Assembly (NCBI GenBank): GCA_963854835.1
Contig: OY978528.1
Span: forward strand, 8,774,242 to 8,838,241
Source: Megamerina dolium
Taxonomy: Eukaryota; Arthropoda; Insecta; Diptera; Megamerinidae
DNA length: 64,000 bases
Direction of reading: 5' to 3'
Part shown: positions 1-10,389 of the stretch, one piece after another
Numbering within the stretch: position 1 is the first letter of the stretch
Layout: each line of letters starts with the position of its first letter
Notes under the pieces: generated by a model
Told to the model about the DNA's origin: nothing
What the model saw: only the letters and a program-made list of their open reading frames with translations
Database searches by the model: none
Program-made: the position numbers and the translations under genes

Positions 1-118
1 GGAGCCATGTGGCGCACAAAAATGAATTTTCTACTGTTACACTTTTAATTTTATTTGTATAATCATTTTGATTCAAAAGCCTGCTGGATGTGTGTTGTAT
101 GTATGCATATGTGTGTGT

Positions 119-119
<1 letters not shown>

Positions 120-150
<31 letters not shown>

Positions 151-1895
151 TATTCGAAGGGGGAATCTTTCTTAGATACCGTCCACCATAGACGGCATGT
201 ACGATTCATACTGTCCGCTAAAGGTACACCTCATTCGGGACCACGCCCAGTCAGTAATATCTTACTATGCTGGACTTGCGAACCAGTACGCCTACGTACT
301 AAACCCTTAACTCCGACCTCTATAGCTTGTTTGTGTCCTGCGGGACCGCCGTTAAGCACTACTTCGCAGGACTAAGCTGAGCTAATATGCCTCTTCAAAC
401 ATCCCGTACATGGCGTTCACACAGCTGCAGTTATATTTCTCCGCTGCCACTCCTTCTTCCTGAGCTCCTTGAGAGCTATTGCAGCCCATTCTTTCATCTT
501 AAACCACACTAAACTCGATCGCAGCATATGGCTCACAATGTTATCAGGTGTTATCCTTTCATTTATTATCTTCTCTATGGTCATTCTCTGCGTCTCAAAT
601 CTTAGGCAGAAGAAAAAGATATGCTGAGCGTTTTCGCCAACAGTGTTGCAGAATGAACATTCTGTCGCGTCATCATGACCGAATCTGTGGAGGTACTCTC
701 TGAAACAACCATGGCCCGTCAAAAACTGCGTAAGGTAGTAGTCTGTCTCTCCGTGTCCTCTTTCGACCCAAGCTTGCACGTTTCTGATGAGCCTGTGGGT
801 CCACCTCCCTTTTCCTGCGGCGTCCCATTGACTTTGCCATTCATCTAGGCTCGTCTGTCTCTCCTCTTTCCGTTCGGTTGCCGTTAACCGTCTATTCAGG
901 CTTTTGGTTCTGCTATATACTCTGCCCAACTCCGAGGCCATTATGTCCGGCGGCATAATGCCGGATATAATACCGGCACCTTCTTGTGACACTGTCCTAA
1001 ATGCACATGCAACTCTAATAGCGCTTAACCTGAAAACTATCTTCGCCTTCTTCGAGTATGTCTTTTGCCGCAGAGCTGCCCCCCATATAGGCGCCGCGTA
1101 CATCAATATTGATTGACTGACTTTAGCCAGGAGCGCTCTCCTACTCTGGCTGGGGCCACCAATGTTGGCCATGATTCTCGTCAGAGCCGCTGTCATTGTT
1201 GCCGCCTTCCCGCAGGCTTTTTCGATATGCGCCTTGAAGTTGAGCCTCGTATCAATCATTACACCTAGATATCTCAACGAAGGTTGCGTTGTAATGTTGT
1301 AGCCGTCAATGTTTAGGGTGATTTTTTCGAGTTTTTTCCTGCTCGTGATAAGTACAGCCTCTGTTTTCTGTACCGCAAGCTGGAGCTTTGTCGTCGTGAG
1401 CCAATCCTTAATTTTCGAAGCTGTCTCTCTGCAGATGCTCTGAACTTGGGAGAGCTCCTTCGCAACGATCGTCACGGCAATGTCGTCCGCGTAGCCAATT
1501 ATCTGGGCTTCTTTTGGCAATGGAAGGTTTAACACCCCATCGTACAGCACGTTCCACAGTAGCGGGCCAAGTACAGATCCCTGCGGCACTCCACCCGTCA
1601 CCACGTAGCTTTTGGGCCCTTCGTCCGTGTCATACAACAGTAGTCTGTCAGACAGATAACTATTTATTATTCGCATTAGGTACGCTGGCGTTCCCTTTGC
1701 CTCCAATGCCCTCATAATAAGATGCCAGTTTGCCGAGTTGAAGGCATTTTGTACGTCTAGTGTCACTACTGCACAATATTTTTTATCGCCATGCATCCAT
1801 CTAGTGCCTTCTATGGCCTTGCCAGCAATGTCCGTCAATTTTCTAATTGCGTCTATGGTCGACCGATGTCTCCTGAAACCAAATTGGTTCTCGGA

Positions 1896-1897
<2 letters not shown>
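120..1897 (-). mobile_element. 5'-truncated R1-clade LINE inserted in a TG/CA microsatellite
   Basis: Non-LTR retrotransposon copy on the minus strand. Its 3' end is a 30-base T-run at 120-149 (poly(A) on the element strand), preceded by a GC-richer 3' UTR (150-416) and the ORF2 C-terminal part (417-1897). The 5' end is cut at an early reverse-transcriptase motif (LSENQFGFR) and abuts (TG)n at 1898-1930. The outer side of the poly(A) also abuts a GT run (111-120). The copy is therefore flanked on both sides by the same dinucleotide, which suggests insertion into a CA/TG tract. The R1-clade families Waldo and Mino are known to target AC-type repeats. The clade is inferred from the RT motifs, the C-terminal CCHC knuckle and the lack of a visible RNase H domain. 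Confidence 0.85.
417..1897 (-). CDS. ORF2 fragment: reverse transcriptase and C-terminal zinc knuckle of R1-like LINE
   Basis: Open frame of about 490 codons with no internal stop, so a young or recently active copy. It begins inside the RT domain; the first ~17 residues of the extended frame come from the CA microsatellite (HTHTHT) and are not native. Going toward the C-terminus: NQFGFR near residue 21, RT motif A TLDVQNAFNSANW (first catalytic Asp near 65), GVPQGSVLGPLLWN near 120-133, the YADD box IGYADDIAV near 151-159, a thumb-like SLRYLGVMID segment, and a CCHC knuckle (CSFC, then His and Cys in AQHIFFFC) near the C-terminus. It ends in AAV and TGA at 417-419. The endonuclease half and ORF1 are absent, so the copy cannot be autonomous. 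In its family this protein would nick target DNA and reverse-transcribe the element RNA there. Confidence 0.85.

Positions 1898-1930
<33 letters not shown>
1898..1930. repeat. (TG)n microsatellite at LINE 5' junction
   Basis: Uninterrupted TG repeat directly abutting the truncated 5' end of the LINE. It is likely the right half of the insertion target. Confidence 0.95.
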
Positions 1931-1932
<2 letters not shown>

Positions 1933-1995
1933 AAAGTGCGATCGCACATAGTACATTTTCATATTTTAGATGATCACACGAAGGGGGCCACTGTA

Positions 1996-2000
<5 letters not shown>

Positions 2001-2027
<27 letters not shown>
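2001..2027. repeat. (TG)n microsatellite
   Basis: Second TG run, separated from the first by about 70 bases of non-repetitive DNA. Confidence 0.9.
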
Positions 2028-2028
<1 letters not shown>

Positions 2029-2029
2029 G

Positions 2030-2812
2030 TTGTGGGTAGTGGGGGTTTTACCAAAATAAAAATATACAATAAAGCAATAACAATGTTATTAGTTTATTAT
2101 AATTTTTTTTTTTATTTGTTTGTTTTTTTGTTGTATAGCTCTTGTTACCATTCTTTATTGTAACTTTTCCAATGATCGGACAAGAATGGTAAATGCTGTT
2201 GTACCTGCACATTTATGTATACATTTCCACAGTCATTGGTGAATGTTGAGAGACCTAATTTTATTTATCTTCTAATTTTGATTATTGTTAAATTCAAATG
2301 TAGACACACATACACACACACACATGTATACATAAATAACCATGTGTTTTATTATGTGTATAATATGGATTTTGATTTCTAGAGCAATTTGCCATAATTA
2401 AAGTATTTATTTGTGTAGTAAAAAGTCTTTAGCATTGAAATTATAGAATATTTATAACACTCGTAAACGAAATATGATAGCATTTGGGGTCATAAAATTT
2501 TGATTTTTTTTTTTTTTTTTTTTTTTTTTTGGCCAAGCCTTCTAATACAATTGGAAATTTTTATATTAGAAAATATTTACAATTATTCGATTGATATTTT
2601 TATGCTTATGAAGCAATAAAATACGATAAATAATATGAGCAATGAAATCATAAATACTTACTGATCGATTTGAAAGAATTTTTATGTCAATATGTATTCG
2701 CTCTGGCTCTGGTATTTTGGTATACCCTTCATTCAAAGAGTTAGACGTAGTTCGCCGCAGGCTACCGCAGTTCGACGCATGTCACCGCAAGTCGCCGCTC
2801 TTTGCCGCACTT
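2030..2812. other. AT-rich stretch without gene
   Basis: AT-rich DNA with T-runs (2104-2114 and about 2504-2530) and a short CGCCGCAG-rich patch (2745-2805) just before the mariner. No coding signal was recognised. Confidence 0.6.
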
Positions 2813-2814
2813 TA

Positions 2815-4059
2815 CCAGGTGTACAATTTTAAGATGGCGTTAGTGAGCATATTGTGCTATTATCGACTGTGCATCCTTTTTTCTTATGAGTTCGACACCT
2901 GTTTACATCAATTAGTATACATCATCAGTGATTTCATACAACAACAAACATTTTTCCTCGTATAATCATGTCTAGTTTCGTGTCAGAAAAAGAGCATAAG
3001 CGGGAAGCTCTACTTTTTTGCTTCAATTTGAAGAAATCTGCTACTGAGTCGCATCAAATGCTTGTGGAGATAGTGCGCTATCGGAAACCACTTGTAGAGA
3101 CTGGTTTCGTCGGTTCAAAGAAGGCCACTTTGACTTGAGTGACAAAAAGCTTGAAAATAGACCCAGAAAATTTGAGGACCATGATTTGCAGACTCTTTTG
3201 GATGAGGACGATACCCAATCGCAGAAAATGCTTGCCGAACAGTTAGGTGTTACTCAACAAGCCATTTCCATACGTCTACGAGCCATGGGAAGGTTCAAAA
3301 ATTTGAAAAATGGGCACGTCATGAATTGAACGATAGGCAGATGGAGCGACGCCAAAACACGTGCGAAATCTTGGTTGATATACAAAAAAGAAAGTCGTTC
3401 CTGCATCTTGTGGTGACTTGCGATGAAAAGTGGATATACTTTGAGAATCCTAAACGAAAAAAAATCGTGGGTCGATCCCGGCCAACCAGTAACTTCTTCT
3501 CCAAGACCAAATCGCTTTGGACGCAAAACGATGCTGTACGTTTGGTGGGATCACCAGGGTGTCATCTACTACGAGCTGTTGAAACATAGTGAAACTGTTA
3601 ATGCTCACCGCTACCACCAACAATTAGTGAAATCGCGCCGTGCTTTGGCTGAAAAAAGGCGTGGTTATGAACAAAGACTTGAGAAGCTGATTTTTCTTCA
3701 CGACAACGCCCCATCGCACACGTCAAAACTGGTCCAAAACTACTTGGACACACGCAATTGGGAGGTGCTACCTCATCCCGCTTATTCACCAAACCTGGCC
3801 CCTTCTGACTATCACCTGTTTTCGTCGATGGGTCACGCGCTCGCCGAACAGCACTTCGATTCGTATGAAGACGTCAGAAAATAGCTTGACGAGTGGTTTG
3901 CCTCGAAAAATGAGGAATTCTTTTGGCATGGTATACACAAATTGCCCGAGAGATGGGAAAAATGTATAGCTAGTGAGGGTAAATACTTTGAATAAATTAA
4001 TTTTTGGCTTTCTATGAAAAAAATGTGTGAAAACAGCGGATTTAAGCTTGTACACCTGG
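2815..4059 (+). mobile_element. Mos1-like mariner (mauritiana-type), full length
   Basis: Complete 1,245-bp mariner. The left end CCAGGTGTACAATTTTAA and the right end, read inward as CCAGGTGTACAAGCTTAA, form terminal inverted repeats identical over the first 12 bases. Both are flanked by the TA duplication (2813-2814 and 4060-4061). The length is close to canonical Mos1 (about 1.29 kb). The transposase between the ends is disrupted (see 2968-3995), so the copy is a dead but structurally whole insertion. Because both ends are intact it could in principle be mobilised in trans; that is inference. Confidence 0.97.
2968..3995 (+). pseudogene. mariner transposase, frameshifted (Mos1-like)
   Basis: Starts MSSFVSEKEHKREALLFCF, the expected mauritiana-subfamily N-terminus, and ends GKYFE and TAA at 3993-3995. 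Total length is near 343 codons, like Mos1. Visible parts are the helix-turn-helix region (MLAEQLGVTQQAISIRLRAM, 3229-3288), the first catalytic Asp in TCDEKW (about 3417-3434), the second in HDNAPSH (about 3700-3720), and the third in the YSPNLAPSDYHLF box (about 3783-3821). At least three frameshifts are seen: a deletion of roughly 10 nt near 3072-3085, one near 3310, and one in the A-run near 3460. There is also a TAG at 3882-3884 where the family has Trp (before LDEWFA). In the family the protein cuts and pastes the element at TA sites. This copy cannot make it, although all three Asp codons survive. Confidence 0.95.
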
Positions 4060-4324
4060 TATTTATAATTTAAGCAACGCTGATCACGAAAATATATAAT
4101 TTTCTATATCTCCGGAGTTTCCTTCAAGTGGTTACAAACATCTGACCGAAATGAATATACCTGCATACTACATTATGCAGAGTATAAAAATGATCAGTGA
4201 TCGTCACATAATTCTTTTGAGCTAATATTGTTTAGAAAAACAATAAGCAATATTTTAATCCATCGAATTAAGTAATAAGTGCACTTTATGTTGTTCTAAT
4301 CCTACAATGTATATGTATCACTTG

Positions 4325-4668
4325 AAAAGGATCATTGATCGCATTATTTACATTTACAAAACTTTATCAATTATTTTGGAATAAAATGAGGAAAAACTAG
4401 AGTCGAATTTTATTAAATTAAAAAAAAAAATTATGAATATTTTATACTACAACTAACTGAATCACTATGTGACCAGAACTAATCCTAATGATCACTGAAA
4501 AAGGATCATTGATCGCATTATTTAGCATTTAAAAAATTTTATCAATTATTTTGGAAAAAAATAAGGAAAAACTTTGTATCAAATTTTATTATATTTTTTT
4601 TTATAAAAGTATGTACATTTTATACTATAACTATCTGAATCGCTATATGACCAGAGCTTCTTAAGCAT
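4325..4668. repeat. Tandem duplication, ~175-bp unit, 2 copies
   Basis: The segment starting AAAGGATCATTGATCGC at about 4327 recurs 174 bases later at about 4501. Both copies run to an ACCAGA-containing end (4472, 4650). The copies differ by scattered substitutions and small indels. Several ATTGATC/GATCA words in the surrounding 4.1-4.7 kb suggest older units of the same kind. Confidence 0.85.
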
Positions 4669-4669
4669 C

Positions 4670-5885
4670 ACAAAAAATAAATACCGATCACTGATCATGT
4701 CACAATTGAGTAATACAATGCAAGTATTTTTATTGAAAATTTTCAAAAAATATATTATAAACATTTTAATATTTCTTTTATTGTTGTTGTTGTTGTTTTT
4801 TATTTATTTATTTTTATTTTTTTGGTTCATTGTCATTGATTGATTGAGTAATGACAAATCATAAATGTATAACATTTCAAATTCACGTTTTTCATATTAT
4901 TCATCAAACGAACCAAAAAAAAAAAATACATTTATGATATTGTACATCTTTGACATTATTAAAAGTCCATTAAATATTCGATATGCTTTGCAAGATATTG
5001 TAATTTTTTTTTTTTTTTTTTTTTTTGATATAAACAAAAATTCAAAATAAAATACGAAAATAAGATAAAAGAAATCAAAGACTATAATCAAAGATCAAAC
5101 ATCAATAAATGTTTACAACAATTTAATATTTGTTATCGTGATTGTTGCTTCCATTTATTTAATTTCTTTTTTCTTTTTTGCCGAAATAAATTTTTATTAT
5201 ATTTTTCAACTCCTCCACAAATCGAAATATACAAAAAAAAAAAAAAAATTAAAATAAAAAACCGAAATCCTAATGCTATGACCAAATATTTATGATGCAT
5301 CATAAAATTAAATTAACCAATAAAAATGCTGCATTTACAATGCAGTATAACACAAACAACTACAACAACAACAATCAAATATTTACATTCAATAATAATA
5401 ATAAAAATAATAACAATAACACTCAACAAATAATGATGCTATTGTTTTACAATTTTTGAAGATGTTCCGTATAAGAAATAAATAGAAATAAATAAAAATA
5501 CCGCAAAAAAAAATAAATAAAAATAGTTTAAAAATCGAAAAAAAACAAACTACATAATAAAAAGTAGCATTAAAATAAACATAAAAATAGACGAAAAAAA
5601 AAAACAAAAATAAATAAATGTATCTAAACATTTGGCAAATAACAAAATGACAATTCAATAAGTTGTCATTACAGAATTGTAAAATAATTGCAAATTAGAC
5701 AAAGTTAAAAATATCCTTATTTACAAATCAAAATACATACAGAGTGTTGCACGTGAATGCTTTTTCATATATGGAATTATTTTCGAAAAAGCCAACTTCC
5801 GAGTGATATGAAATCAACTATTGATATCAACGAGTAGAATGAAGAACGAGCAATGCCTAAATGATACTTGGGATACAAGAGAATA
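4670..5885. other. AT-rich low-complexity stretch
   Basis: Very AT-rich, with A- and T-runs (about 5003-5026, 5233-5247), CAACAACAA and AATAAT stretches. The open frames here are poly-Lys or poly-Phe artefacts. No gene was recognised. Confidence 0.6.
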
Positions 5886-5889
5886 TGTA

Positions 5890-6080
5890 TTTAGTGTTGT
5901 GATAGAATCAAGAATCATGTTGATGCAACATTTTATTGTCAACATGTGTACATGTTTAATTGAATGACCTATAAAATGACCTATTCTATTTGGTGTAGTT
6001 ATCGAATCAAGAATCATGTTGACGCAACATTTTATTGTCAACATGTGTATATATTTAATGGAATGACCTATAAAATATCT
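5890..6080. repeat. Tandem duplication, 99-bp unit, 2 copies
   Basis: GAATCAAGAATCATGTTGA begins at 5905 and again at 6004. The following ~75 bases (CAACATTTTATTGTCAACATG, then GAATGACCTATAAAAT) are nearly identical in both units. Confidence 0.9.
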
Positions 6081-7220
6081 AATACTTGCTTACATGAATA
6101 TGAAAATAACAAGTACGAGCATAACAATAATTACAACATAACCAAGGTATCGAGTAGTTGCGATGACAATGACAATGTGCCATCATAGTAGTCATCGTTA
6201 CAAAAACACAACATGAAGCCTGGCAGTTGTGGATATGACAAGGAAAAAAACAAAAAAATTATGGGAAAATATTTGAAGGTAAAATGCATGCAAATGGTTG
6301 GATGGATAAGCATATGTAAATGCTGGCACGCATGCGTTTATGGAAAATACAATATACTACTCGTATTATGGTAATATGTTCAAGCATAGCTGGCTAGCTA
6401 ACAAGCTATGTCATGTCTCCTTTATTTATTTAGTTTTTAAATTTTTTTTTCACCTTCTTACTTGGTACTCCCATGTACTTACTATTGTTGTTGACACGTT
6501 TTGTGAGACCATCTTTTTTTTTGGGAGTATACATTTATTTTTATAGTTTTGAAATTTTATAAATGTCATGGGAAAATTATTTACATACAATTTATATATA
6601 TATCGTAATATTGTACAAGTATTGTATATATTAAACTATTGAATAGAATAAGAATCATAAACAATATACCAACATTTAAATTTTTATTTTCAAGCAGACG
6701 TGCACTGTTTACATACTACATATGGTACATATGTTACTGGTACCTATCTAGTGTATAATCACCATACACTCATATTCATGAAAGTGAAGCGATAATGTAA
6801 TGTAGGTTATTATGTCTATGGCTAACATTAGCACGTACAGTATTAGCATTAAATAGCATTAAGTAGGTAGGTAGGTACCTACCTACTACTCTTACTACAT
6901 ACATATGTATCATTTCGATGGCGTGTAGGAATTTTTAATGCATTTATTTATTTATTGGTAGGTGTGAAATTTGGAGAAATTGCTTTGAATTTAATGAGTG
7001 ATTTTATTTTTTGTTTGTTTTTGTATAATATAGATTTAATTAATTTATTTGCATGCACTTGTACTTACAAATACATATGGATTAGTATTAGCTGGTTTAG
7101 TACTATTTAGGTCAATAAGGAATGCAAGCGAAAAGATTAAGCCAAGTAAAAATGATTTTTATTTAAAGAAAAATAATACAAAACACATTAAAAAATTTCT
7201 TTTATTCGACAATATTAAAC
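6081..7220. other. No gene seen; contains a GTAG/CTAC palindrome
   Basis: AT-rich unique DNA. The only structure noted is a (GTAG)n tract running into (CTAC)n around 6864-6890, a hairpin-forming palindrome centred on GGTACC. Confidence 0.6.
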
Positions 7221-7224
7221 TTTA

Positions 7225-8425
7225 GATGCTTTACACTATGACAGCACAACTAAAGATGTTTTCGAAAATGTATATTTATATGGAAGATGGGTGCATTTTT
7301 CATTCTGTAATGCTAATTCACGAGCTCACACTTCTGTTGATAACAATAGATATATGTGCGAAGTTTCACCTCGATAGCTTTAAATTTACGTGCAAAAAAT
7401 GTGAAAATCCATATTCGAAAATATTTTTTGGTATGAGACATATGAGTTGTTTTCAATCAATTACGCCAATTCTTTAGCTTATCTTTTTATTAGTCATAAT
7501 AAATAAATGTGCCAAATTTCAATCCGATAACTTTACATTTCTGCACATAAAATCTTAAAATATATATTCGAAAACATATTTTTGTATGATAGATACGTTT
7601 GATTTTCATGCGATAACGCTCATTCACAAACTTGTACTTTTTTTCATAAAAATACTCATCTGTACCAAGTTTAAGGAGAATAGCTTTAAATTTACATATT
7701 CAAAATATGAAAATATATGTTCGAAAGCATGTTTTTGTATGAGAGATAAGCGAGATTTTCATAGAATTATATCCGTTCATGAATAGTGCATTTTGTTGAT
7801 AAAAAATAGATAGATGGTGTTAAATTTACAAGCACTAAACCTGAAAATACATGCTAGAAAACCTACTTTTGTATGAGATGTAGGCGTGATTTTCATTCGA
7901 TTGATTCGATTTGTAACTCTTTTCATTTTTTAATAAAAATAAACCATATTTACTAAGTTTTAGTTTGATAGCTTGAAATTTACATACGCAATGTCGAAAA
8001 AATCATATTCGAAAGCATATATTTGTATGGGAGGTATATGTGCTTTTCATTTGGTTACATTCATACTCTAACTTCAACATTCATTGGTAAAAATAAACTC
8101 ATGTGTCGAGTTTCACTTGCAAATATTAATATTTACATGCACAATGTTTGAAATTCTATATTCGAAAACGTATTTTTGTATGAGAGGTAGTTGCAATTTT
8201 CATCCAATTAACTCAATTCATGAATTTTTTTTTTTTATTGATGTAAAATAAACTTAGGTACCCATTTTCATTTTGATAGCTTAATATTTTCATATGCAAA
8301 ATTTGAAAACACTTATTCGAAAACATACTTTTCTATGGGAGGTAATTGTGGTTTTCATCCGATAGACTCCAATCTCAATCTTGTCAGTTTATTGGTTAAA
8401 AATAAACTCATCTATCAGATTTATT
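7225..8425 (+). repeat. Satellite family A, array A1 (~153-bp monomers, forward)
   Basis: About eight degenerate monomers. The GTATG core recurs at about 7276, 7431, 7584, 7737, 7871, 8024, 8178 and 8333, with spacings of 153-155 and one short monomer of 134. The monomer consensus runs TTCGAAAACATATTTTTGTA, then TGRGAGGTA, TTTTCATTCGATT, AAAATAAACT, GTTTCA, GATAGCTTTAAATTTACATG. Adjacent monomers are clearly diverged, so the array is old. Two open frames (7226-7477 and 7586-7786) arise only because 153 is divisible by three. Confidence 0.9.
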
Positions 8426-8429
8426 TCGT

Positions 8430-9965
8430 TTAGATGGAGCATTAATTGTTTGAATATCCTCTTATCATTAAGGTATGAATTATTGTATTTTGTCATCAAT
8501 TCGAAATCCTGAAGCCAGAAGTTAAAGGTATGAATCTTATGTGAGTAAATATGTAGAGAAAATAATAACTACGATATGCTTTCTGACAGCTCCTACTGTT
8601 AAAAATCACTGACAACTGGTTGAGCATAATAATCTGCAGCTAATTTAGAGGTGTGTTTAATGTGACACCCTGTGGAATTGCAAATCGAATGAATTACCAA
8701 GACATTGTCTTATCAAAAAACTTTCTCTTGTATTCTCAGATTTAAATAGTACACTGAGCATGTATTTATAAATTGGTCAGTATTCTTAACGGGTATTAAA
8801 ACAAAATTAAGAAACAAACAAAAAACGAACTTGGCCTTCATGTTACCTAATGAAAAGTGATATCTATTCTTCTGCAGAAAATTACTTTCTTAAATTTCAC
8901 TCAATATTTTTTACCATCTAAAAAAAACTGTATGATGATCAAATTGTATTCACTTGTCTTTTCACTTCATTAGACTTCATAGGTATTATAAAATCGATCG
9001 TGTTATGAGTATGTTACAAATGTTCATTACTTTCTTTAAAATATTTTGGTATGATCTTTTTTAAAAATTTATTAAATATTTTACTCATTCATTATTGTCT
9101 TTTTTCTTGTCGAAGTATATGTGTATGTGTGTGTGTGAAAAACCACATGAACTGTCAAAGAGCTCGCTTAAACGTATGCTTTGACAGCTTATGTCAAGAT
9201 CATTAAAATGACGCTCCGATCGTGCTGTTTTTGTATTTCACGCTTTTCTGAGACCCCATGCTGGGCTATATGAAATATGCATACATGTATTTTGATTATT
9301 TTGAAACAACCATAACAACCATAACAACAACATCCGCAACAATAAGAGTAAATACACCAACAAATACTAACATATTTTTGTGAAGATGTTCACAAAAGCA
9401 TCATTCATTGAACAAAAGATTGACGCTAGTAATGCAAGGTAATAAAAAAAAAATATGTGTAAATCGTATAGGAGAAAAATAAATACCTACCACGTTTATG
9501 AGTATGAACAACAACAACAACAACAACAAAAATATTCTCTAAAATGGCTTATCTATGAGCTCACCATGTATTTTATGGCGCTAAGCACAATAGAATCATA
9601 AAATTCATCTCTAACCAATGTCTTTCTTACATTCTTTCATTATTTTCATATTGATGGCTTCATTTAAAAATGTATAGATACTTTTGATTTGTATTCTTCA
9701 AGTGTGTTTGCTTGTAAAAAGTCACACGATCACTTAAGGATATATGAATTTATGCACAATGGGATTTGTAGTTCTCAATAACTACTCGCATTAGCACTAG
9801 ATTAGTTCGGACTCAAATATCTTAAAAGGTAAGGTTTAAATTTAAATTACTTGGTTTTTCCAAAACACTGCGATCACTAATTGATTCGGCATCGTCTTTA
9901 ACATTTCTCTTGAAGAATTAAGAATCACTATTCAAGGTAAATACCACACAATTCAGTTATATTTA
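8430..9965. other. Unique spacer between inverted family A arrays
   Basis: No gene recognised. It holds a short GTGTGTGTG run (9128-9136), CAACAACAA tracts near 9305-9340 and 9507-9530, and ordinary AT-rich DNA. It is the spacer between satellite arrays A1 and A2, which are in opposite orientation. Confidence 0.6.
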
Positions 9966-9970
9966 AGAGA

Positions 9971-10326
9971 ATAAATAAATATGTGGCACTTAAAGCCCCA
10001 AAGGGCTCATTGGCCGAGCTTCTCTTCCGTTACTGTTGTGCGTCTTAAATTTGGACAGTATTAGAAGGGACCTACTTATTTTAGCCGGTTCCGAACGGCA
10101 GAACACTTGTGACATCACTTTTTCTGAGCTTTGTCACAGAGTTCTTTAAGAAGCTTTTTCATGGCAAGTTGTTACTGTCGGAAGAATTGCCAATTGCTTG
10201 CCGACAGATGGGTACCATTCGAAAGAAAAATCTTATCGATATTAAATTTGTTATGCATCAGCCGGGGATTGAACCACGACCTATAGATCAGAAGGCGAAC
10301 ACACTAACCACTAAGCTACGGCACCC
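9971..10326 (-). mobile_element. tRNA-headed SINE, near full length
   Basis: On the minus strand the head reads GGGTGCCGTAGCTTAGTGG (A-box-like) with GGTTCAATCCCCGGCTG (B-box-like) about 35 bases later. A ~290-bp body follows, containing AGAATTGCCAATT, AAAAAGCTTCTTAA, TGATGTCACAAG and GGAACCGGCTAAAATAAGTA, and an A/T-rich tail with AATAAAT repeats near 9971-9985. The same body recurs at least six times in the window. Two open frames crossing it are incidental. Confidence 0.9.
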
Positions 10327-10389
10327 ACTTAAAGAATGTCTTATATAAAATGTCAAAAAAAACTGTTTAAAATAAAAATTTCGAAAAAA

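Noticed and set aside
55..375. 106-codon forward frame
   Set aside because: Poly-Phe from the LINE poly(A) complement joined to antisense 3' UTR; not a gene.
5389..5658. 89-codon Tyr/Phe-rich minus-strand frame
   Set aside because: Translation of AT-rich simple sequence (TAT/TTT/ATA); no gene features.
6864..6890. miRNA precursor at the GTAG/CTAC palindrome
   Set aside because: A simple-repeat palindrome with no loop or flanking stem; nothing supports miRNA processing.
10259..10326. tRNA gene on the minus strand (and equal heads at 13.5, 16.6, 31.45, 36.4 and 49.64 kb)
   Set aside because: Boxes A and B are present but no proper anticodon or acceptor stem pairing is seen, and the sequence continues into a repeated SINE body.
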